From an uncultured Alphaproteobacteria bacterium (GTDB lineage: Bacteria; Pseudomonadota; Alphaproteobacteria; Micavibrionales; Micavibrionaceae), in contig CAMLJM010000049.1 in the NCBI GenBank assembly GCA_946480475.1, positions 1 through 10,819 on the forward strand: 10,819 bases of DNA, read 5' to 3'. The notes under the pieces were generated by a model that was not told where the DNA came from, made no database searches, and saw nothing but the letters and a program-made list of their open reading frames with translations. The position numbers were made by a program, and so were the translations under genes. Positions 7,448 to 10,819 of the stretch are shown here, piece by piece. Position 1 is the stretch's first letter; each line of letters begins with the position of its first letter.

Positions 7448-8083
7448 ATGAACTACCTTGTTTTAATGCGTCATGGCCAGAGTCAATGGAATCTGGAAAA
7501 TCGTTTTACGGGCTTCCACAATATTGACCTGAGCGACCAGGGGCGTGCCGAAGCCAAGGCGGCAGGCCAGCGCCTGAAAGAAGCCGGGATCAAGTTCGAC
7601 AAGGTGTTCACCAGCACGTTACAACGCGCTTATAACACAGCCGAAATCGCGCTGACCGAGGCCGGGCAGGGCGATTTGTTCAAAACAGCAGTCAAACACG
7701 ATGACCTTCGTGAGCGTGATTACGGCGATCTCACGGGTTTGAACAAAGACGAAACCCGCAAGAAATACGGTGATGAGCAAGTTCATATCTGGCGTCGTTC
7801 ATATGACGTGCAGCCCCCAGGCGGGGAAAGCCTGCAGGATGTGGTTGAAAACCGCGTACGCCCGTATTTCACAAAAGAAATCAAAACACTGCTGGATCAG
7901 GGCAAGAACGTTCTGGTAGCTGCTCACGGCAACAGCCTGCGCGGCATCCTGATTGTGCTGGGTGCGGAAACGCCGGAAACGATCAATGCTGCGGAAATCC
8001 CTACCGGATCCCCGCTGGTATTTGAGATGGAAAACGGCAAAATCCTGAAGCGATACTATCTGGCAGACCAGAAAGCCGCCTGA
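7448..8083 (+). CDS. gpmA: 2,3-bisphosphoglycerate-dependent phosphoglycerate mutase
   Basis: This 211-residue protein interconverts 3- and 2-phosphoglycerate in glycolysis and gluconeogenesis through a phosphohistidine. It belongs to the histidine phosphatase superfamily: LMRHGQSQWN holds the phosphorylated His9, TLQRAYNTAE holds Arg60, DDLRERDYGDLTGLNK holds the acid/base Glu89, and VAAHGNSLRGI holds His160. The RRSYDVQPPGGES segment (about residues 116-128) is specific to the GpmA mutase branch rather than to general phosphatases. It is shorter than E. coli GpmA (250 residues), mainly through loops and the C-terminal tail, as in many alphaproteobacterial versions. The ATG at 7448 was chosen because AGGA lies six bases before it. 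The ATG at 7433 sits almost directly on an AAAGGA and adds five residues not expected in the family. The gene is transcribed away from pnp. Confidence 0.93.
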   Translation: MNYLVLMRHGQSQWNLENRFTGFHNIDLSDQGRAEAKAAGQRLKEAGIKFDKVFTSTLQRAYNTAEIALTEAGQGDLFKTAVKHDDLRERDYGDLTGLNKDETRKKYGDEQVHIWRRSYDVQPPGGESLQDVVENRVRPYFTKEIKTLLDQGKNVLVAAHGNSLRGILIVLGAETPETINAAEIPTGSPLVFEMENGKILKRYYLADQKAA

Positions 8084-8136
8084 TCTGGCCCCAAAAATCA
8101 TTAATGGGATAAGGGGCGGGCTATATACATAATTTA

Positions 8137-8165
8137 TTGACAGCTATTTTTATTGCTCCTAAAGT
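8137..8165 (+). promoter_or_regulatory. Sigma70-like promoter for the 157-codon gene
   Basis: A perfect TTGACA (8137-8142) is followed after exactly 17 bases by TAAAGT (8160-8165), which matches four of six -10 positions. Transcription would begin around 8172, giving a leader of only about 15 bases that still contains the AGGGA ribosome binding site. This suggests the small genes downstream form their own unit, independent of gpmA. Confidence 0.55.
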
Positions 8166-8186
8166 CTTAAAAAACAGGGAATGAGT

Positions 8187-8660
8187 ATGTCTGACGAGAT
8201 CTACGGAAAGCTTATTAAGCATCATTTTGAAGTCAATGCGGCCCAGGCTATCCAAGACAAGCAGTCCATGGAAGATGCTGGTTATTATACGCCAAATATA
8301 TATTTCTCAAACGATCCTGAGGGGCTTTGGTCAGCCAACGAGCTAAAGCGTTTTATTAAGAAAATGGGATATGATGCTGAAATAGCTGTTGATCCTGTGC
8401 AAAATAAAACCTACGGCTATTGCCAACTTCTGCAAGTGGGCAAAATCCCTCAAACATTTCTGGAAGACATTAAAGATTTCATATCCATGCGTGAAGCGCA
8501 GCTCAAGAAGGGCAGTTTTGCTCTATGGATAGAGCAAAATGGCCAGCTTAAGCGGACAGGTGAAACAGCTATGATGGAGGCCTTTAAGAATATAAAGGTT
8601 AGCCAAAGCCGTAGAAAATCCGGTGATGGTGGCGTAAAGCCAGGTATGGATACCCCCTAA
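8187..8660 (+). CDS. Unrecognised 157-residue protein
   Basis: I do not recognise this family. The protein is soluble-looking, with no signal peptide or membrane segment and a single cysteine (Cys79). It appears to be mixed alpha/beta: a helical N-terminus (residues 1-32), a segment PNIYFSNDPEGLW leading to a charged helix ELKRFIKKMGYDAEI (residues 52-66), a short strand-turn-strand region, a helix at about 90-108, and FALWIEQNGQLKRTG (residues 111-125). The last 20 residues are basic and glycine-rich (SRRKSGDGGVKPG) and probably disordered. ATG codons occur at 8181 and 8187. The second is preferred because AGGGA lies six bases before it, whereas it touches the first. A good promoter precedes the gene. 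A 64-base gap separates it from the next small gene, which may be co-transcribed. Its codons look more AT-rich than those of gpmA. Confidence 0.75.
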   Translation: MSDEIYGKLIKHHFEVNAAQAIQDKQSMEDAGYYTPNIYFSNDPEGLWSANELKRFIKKMGYDAEIAVDPVQNKTYGYCQLLQVGKIPQTFLEDIKDFISMREAQLKKGSFALWIEQNGQLKRTGETAMMEAFKNIKVSQSRRKSGDGGVKPGMDTP

Positions 8661-8724
8661 TTTTTCTGGAAAATAAAGTGTATCTCATGATATAACCCCC
8701 GTGACTAACGGGAGGAGGCGTATC

Positions 8725-9036
8725 ATGTCTGCACTTCAAGGCTTGAAGAATCTATTTGCTTATGAAACCGCGCCATCTCCTTTTGCCGTGGCCGAGGAAT
8801 TGGCGTGTTATCTGGAAGCACGCGGCAATTATCAGGATGACTTGGCTGTCATCAATATACTTGAGCAAAAGGGATACAAAGGCCCATTTGGCCGCGCTGC
8901 GCATATCATATCACCTCTTATGGGCCAGACATCATCTGAAAAAATGGCTTCTGCGCGAATTGAGAATATTCAAATCTATCTCAAGCTCGGGCAGGCCGCT
9001 CGGCCTGAGGATATAAAAGCGCTTAAAATGCGTTGA
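8725..9036 (+). CDS. Unrecognised 103-residue protein
   Basis: I do not recognise this family. The protein is small, soluble and probably mostly helical: residues 1-12 (SALQGLKNLFAY), 19-33 (SPFAVAEELACYLEA), 38-52 (YQDDLAVINILEQKG), and 77-90 are likely helices. The C-terminus is basic (EDIKALKMR). A frame extends back to a GTG at 8701, but the strong Shine-Dalgarno GGGAGGAGG (8710-8718) ends six bases before the ATG at 8725, which settles the start. A TATAAC at 8691-8696 resembles a -10 box but lacks a good -35, so co-transcription with the 157-codon gene is about as likely. The gene ends four bases before the inverted repeat that acts as its terminator. Confidence 0.72.
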   Translation: MSALQGLKNLFAYETAPSPFAVAEELACYLEARGNYQDDLAVINILEQKGYKGPFGRAAHIISPLMGQTSSEKMASARIENIQIYLKLGQAARPEDIKALKMR

Positions 9037-9039
9037 TAG

Positions 9040-9073
9040 AAATAAAGAGGCAGGATTTCCTGCCTCTTTATTT
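9040..9073. terminator. Bidirectional terminator between two convergent orphan genes
   Basis: AAATAAAGAGGCAGGA (9040-9055) and its exact reverse complement (9058-9073) flank a two-base centre, making a perfect 16-base inverted repeat. The A-rich left arm and T-rich right arm give a U-containing tail on both strands, so it can end transcripts from the + gene ending at 9036 and from the - gene ending at 9077. Confidence 0.88.
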
Positions 9074-9076
9074 AGA

Positions 9077-9634
9077 TTAAGGTTTCAAAGGTTCTATGGT
9101 AGCAATGCAATTGCGACCATTCTCTCTAAACTTAACCCTGCTACCCTGTCCATGTTGTATCCGGGCTTGCGAGTCAATTGTTGCATTACCAACAATCTTG
9201 CCAAAGACGGCGGCATTCTGAAATTTGCCTGACAATGCAAATGTACGACCTGTTAAATCCTCTTGCACATATCCTGTGCCCAGGTCTTGGGATACAATTA
9301 CCACAGTGCCTGTGCGTTCAGGGCCAATCGGCGTTGTAAACGGTACAGGTAGCTTGCTGCCTGCTGCTAGTGCAATCTCGCCCATGACATCAATCTCCGT
9401 CACGTAATTACGATCTGATGCGGTGAAGCGCAAATACAGGTTTTCGCCTGCGTTTTGTGCACGAAGACTTGCTGCCTTAAGTTCAGCGGGCACGGGATCA
9501 CTGTTTTGATTCAGCATAAAACGCTGGCCATCCGTAGTATTAATATAAGCAGTTCCAAAAGAGTCGTAGAACTCAAGAGCGGCAGGATCGACAATCACTT
9601 CATAGTGTTTGAATGGCAATTGAGCAGGCTGCAT
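9077..9634 (-). CDS. Unrecognised 185-residue beta-rich protein
   Basis: I do not recognise this family. The protein has no signal peptide or membrane segment. After MQPAQLPFKHYEVIVD, most of the sequence alternates hydrophobic and polar residues as in beta structure: AYINTTDGQRFML, NLYLRFTASDRNYVTEIDVMG, GTVVIVSQDLGTGYVQEDL, RTFALSGKF, and GSRVKFRENGRNCIATIEPL at the C-terminus. A beta-barrel or beta-sandwich fold is plausible, but no catalytic motif is visible. GGGAG lies seven bases before the ATG. The gene lies downstream of rpsO in the same direction but beyond a strong terminator, with only 30 bases between the U-run and the start codon. It converges on the 103-codon gene over the shared inverted repeat. 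Confidence 0.78.
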   Translation of the reverse strand: MQPAQLPFKHYEVIVDPAALEFYDSFGTAYINTTDGQRFMLNQNSDPVPAELKAASLRAQNAGENLYLRFTASDRNYVTEIDVMGEIALAAGSKLPVPFTTPIGPERTGTVVIVSQDLGTGYVQEDLTGRTFALSGKFQNAAVFGKIVGNATIDSQARIQHGQGSRVKFRENGRNCIATIEPLKP

Positions 9635-9664
9635 ATAAATATCTCCCGTTTAAAAATTTCTTAT

Positions 9665-9693
9665 AAAAAACGCGGTCATTTCTGACCGCGTTT
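9665..9693 (-). terminator. Intrinsic terminator of rpsO
   Basis: On the minus strand CGCGGTCA, a GAAA tetraloop and TGACCGCG form a perfect 8-pair stem, extended by AAA/TTT pairing and followed by six U residues (9670 to 9665). It starts nine bases after the rpsO stop. In many proteobacteria a terminator with partial readthrough separates rpsO from pnp, but here the gene downstream is an orphan instead. Confidence 0.93.
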
Positions 9694-9702
9694 CCGGAAT
9701 TA

Positions 9703-9972
9703 TTATCGACGGATATTCAGGCGTTGGATTAGCGCCTGATAACGTGCTTCATCAACGCGCTTTACGTAGTCCAGCAGTTTACGACGACGAGCAACCATGG
9801 TCAGAAGACCGCGGCGGCTTGAAACGTCCTTGTGGTGTTTCTGCATGTGCTCGGACAATTCATTGATGCGTGTGGTCAGAATGGCAACCTGAACTTCCGG
9901 TGAACCTGTATCACCTTGTTTGGTTGCGTATTCTTTTACAATCTTCACTTTGCGTTCAGCTGTAAGCGACAT
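9703..9972 (-). CDS. rpsO: 30S ribosomal protein S15
   Basis: This 89-residue protein is S15, a primary 16S rRNA-binding protein of the small-subunit central domain, with the same length as in E. coli. The family segments are all present: [23 protein letters not shown] (about residues 21-43), [25 protein letters not shown] (about 46-70), and the C-terminal [18 protein letters not shown] lies about seven bases before the ATG. It follows truB by 19 bases in the usual truB-rpsO order, so the two are probably co-transcribed. S15 in E. coli represses its own translation through a leader structure; I did not identify one in this short gap. Confidence 0.98.
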   Translation of the reverse strand: MSLTAERKVKIVKEYATKQGDTGSPEVQVAILTTRINELSEHMQKHHKDVSSRRGLLTMVARRRKLLDYVKRVDEARYQALIQRLNIRR

Positions 9973-9991
9973 CGGGTTTCTCCTATCAAGA

Positions 9992-10819
9992 TTAGAGGTT
10001 TAAAACGCGCACGGGATGAATATTCGCGCCTTCGATGTCCACCAAAGCCACAGGCGTTCCATTCAGAACGGCGAGGGCAGTATCACCTGCTTTCCAGTCG
10101 ATCCCGGCTTTATCAAGCCGTTCAATGTCGGGGCGGGCGATGAAGGTGAGCGCTTGGCCATTTTTCAACCGTGCGGCTTCCTGTGCATTCAAGGCCAGTG
10201 CCGGGATATCGGCCAGCACGGTCTCTACAGGAAGCAACGCTTCTTCAAGGCGGGCACTATCGGCCAATTCCTGCAATTTTTCAAGAGAAATCGCCGTTTT
10301 CTGAGTCAGTGGCCCCACCGCTTCGCGCCTTAAATCCTTAATATATCCGACTGTTCCCAGGGCCTGCGCCATATCCCGGACAAGGGAGCGAATATAAGTT
10401 CCCTTGCCGCAAACTACCCGGAAACGGGGCTGGTCGGGGCTAAATTCAGTCATTTCAAGGGCTTCTATATAAACCATGCGGGCCGCCAGCTCTACATCTT
10501 CGCCATCCCGGGCGAGGTCATAGGCCCTCTCGCCGTCCACCTTGATGGCCGAGAACTTTGGGGGTATTTGGCTGATTTCACCCATAAATCGGGGCAGGAT
10601 GGCCTGAATGTCCGCCTCTGACGGGCGTATAGGCGATGTAGCAATCACTTCGCCTTCGGCATCGTCTGTATTACGGGATTCGCCCCAGCAGGCGGCAAAG
10701 CTGTATACCTTGATATGGTCCTGACAGTAGGGGATGGTCTTGGTGGCTTCACCGAGCGCGATGGGCAGGATACCTGTCGCCAGCGGATCGAGCGTGCCGC
10801 CATGGCCGACCTTCTGCGC
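9992..10819 (-). CDS. truB: tRNA pseudouridine(55) synthase, N-terminus beyond window
   Basis: The visible 275 residues belong to TruB, which makes pseudouridine at U55 in the T-loop of tRNAs. The reading frame is open to the window edge. The first visible residues, [18 protein letters not shown], contain the catalytic aspartate of the GTLDPLATG motif. Further on are [23 protein letters not shown] (RNA-binding KxxG..AYxxAR motif) and [22 protein letters not shown], both typical of TruB. The C-terminal part, including [23 protein letters not shown], resembles the small PUA-like tail. About 35-45 N-terminal residues are missing because the window ends, not because the gene is broken. A GTG at 10648 is an internal valine, not the start. 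The stop is 19 bases before rpsO. Confidence 0.95.
   Translation of the reverse strand, partial: AQKVGHGGTLDPLATGILPIALGEATKTIPYCQDHIKVYSFAACWGESRNTDDAEGEVIATSPIRPSEADIQAILPRFMGEISQIPPKFSAIKVDGERAYDLARDGEDVELAARMVYIEALEMTEFSPDQPRFRVVCGKGTYIRSLVRDMAQALGTVGYIKDLRREAVGPLTQKTAISLEKLQELADSARLEEALLPVETVLADIPALALNAQEAARLKNGQALTFIARPDIERLDKAGIDWKAGDTALAVLNGTPVALVDIEGANIHPVRVLNL

Noticed and set aside
7288..7527. A 79-codon frame overlapping the start of gpmA
   Set aside because: It is out of frame with gpmA, runs through the intergenic gap and has low-complexity G-rich content; it lacks coding features.
8088..8117. GCCCC/GGGGC inverted repeat after gpmA as a terminator
   Set aside because: The stem is only five pairs around a 20-base loop, with no T-run after it. 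How the gpmA transcript ends remains unclear.
8187..8660. Resemblance of the 157-residue protein to RraB-type RNase E inhibitors
   Set aside because: Only a loose pattern of a short strand followed by a helix and GY residues is shared, too little to support the call without a profile search.
10646..10648. GTG as a possible truB start
   Set aside because: The frame continues upstream to the window edge and includes the catalytic GTLDPLATG motif, so this is an internal valine.
1..10819. Search for mobile elements, CRISPR arrays, tRNA genes, toxin-antitoxin or defence genes
   Set aside because: No transposase, integrase, direct-repeat array, cloverleaf or recognisable defence domain is visible.

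Overview
The window looks like ordinary chromosome from an alphaproteobacterium of moderate GC (roughly half G+C by eye). The main reason is that two blocks often found close together in that class both occur here: a fabA-fabB-fabI cluster and a truB-rpsO-pnp cluster. The encoded proteins match their families over full length, with active sites intact. I cannot name the genus from the sequence alone.

Layout. Positions 22-2693 (+) hold a tight operon for type II fatty acid synthesis: FabA makes and isomerises the unsaturated C10 intermediate, FabB elongates it, and FabI reduces enoyl-ACP. Converging on it with no spacer, 2694-3740 (-) encodes a multi-pass membrane protein of the PAP2 (Aur1-like) superfamily. 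Then, all on the minus strand and read from high to low coordinates, come pnp (7207-5057), a cytosolic glycerophosphodiester phosphodiesterase (4987-4241) and mscL (4226-3828). Clear intrinsic terminators follow pnp and mscL.

Positions 7448-9036 (+) carry gpmA (short, 2,3-bisphosphoglycerate-dependent phosphoglycerate mutase type) and two small unrecognised genes of 157 and 103 codons. The first of these is preceded by a good sigma70-like promoter. A perfect inverted repeat at 9040-9073 acts as a shared terminator with a convergent unrecognised 185-codon gene (9634-9077, -). Upstream of that are rpsO (9972-9703, -), with a textbook terminator, and truB (9992 to beyond the window end, -), which lacks its N-terminus because the window stops.

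How the genes relate: most are housekeeping (fatty acid synthesis, RNA decay, ribosome and tRNA modification, glycolysis). Between pnp and fabI lies a small group concerned with membrane lipids and membrane tension (PAP2 protein, glycerophosphodiesterase, MscL). The least ordinary aspects are the separation of rpsO from pnp by about 2.5 kb carrying gpmA and three orphan genes, and a recurring arrangement in which a strong terminator is followed within 14-37 bases by the next co-oriented start codon. I see no mobile element, CRISPR array, tRNA or defence-like system, and no convincing sign of a wholly new system.
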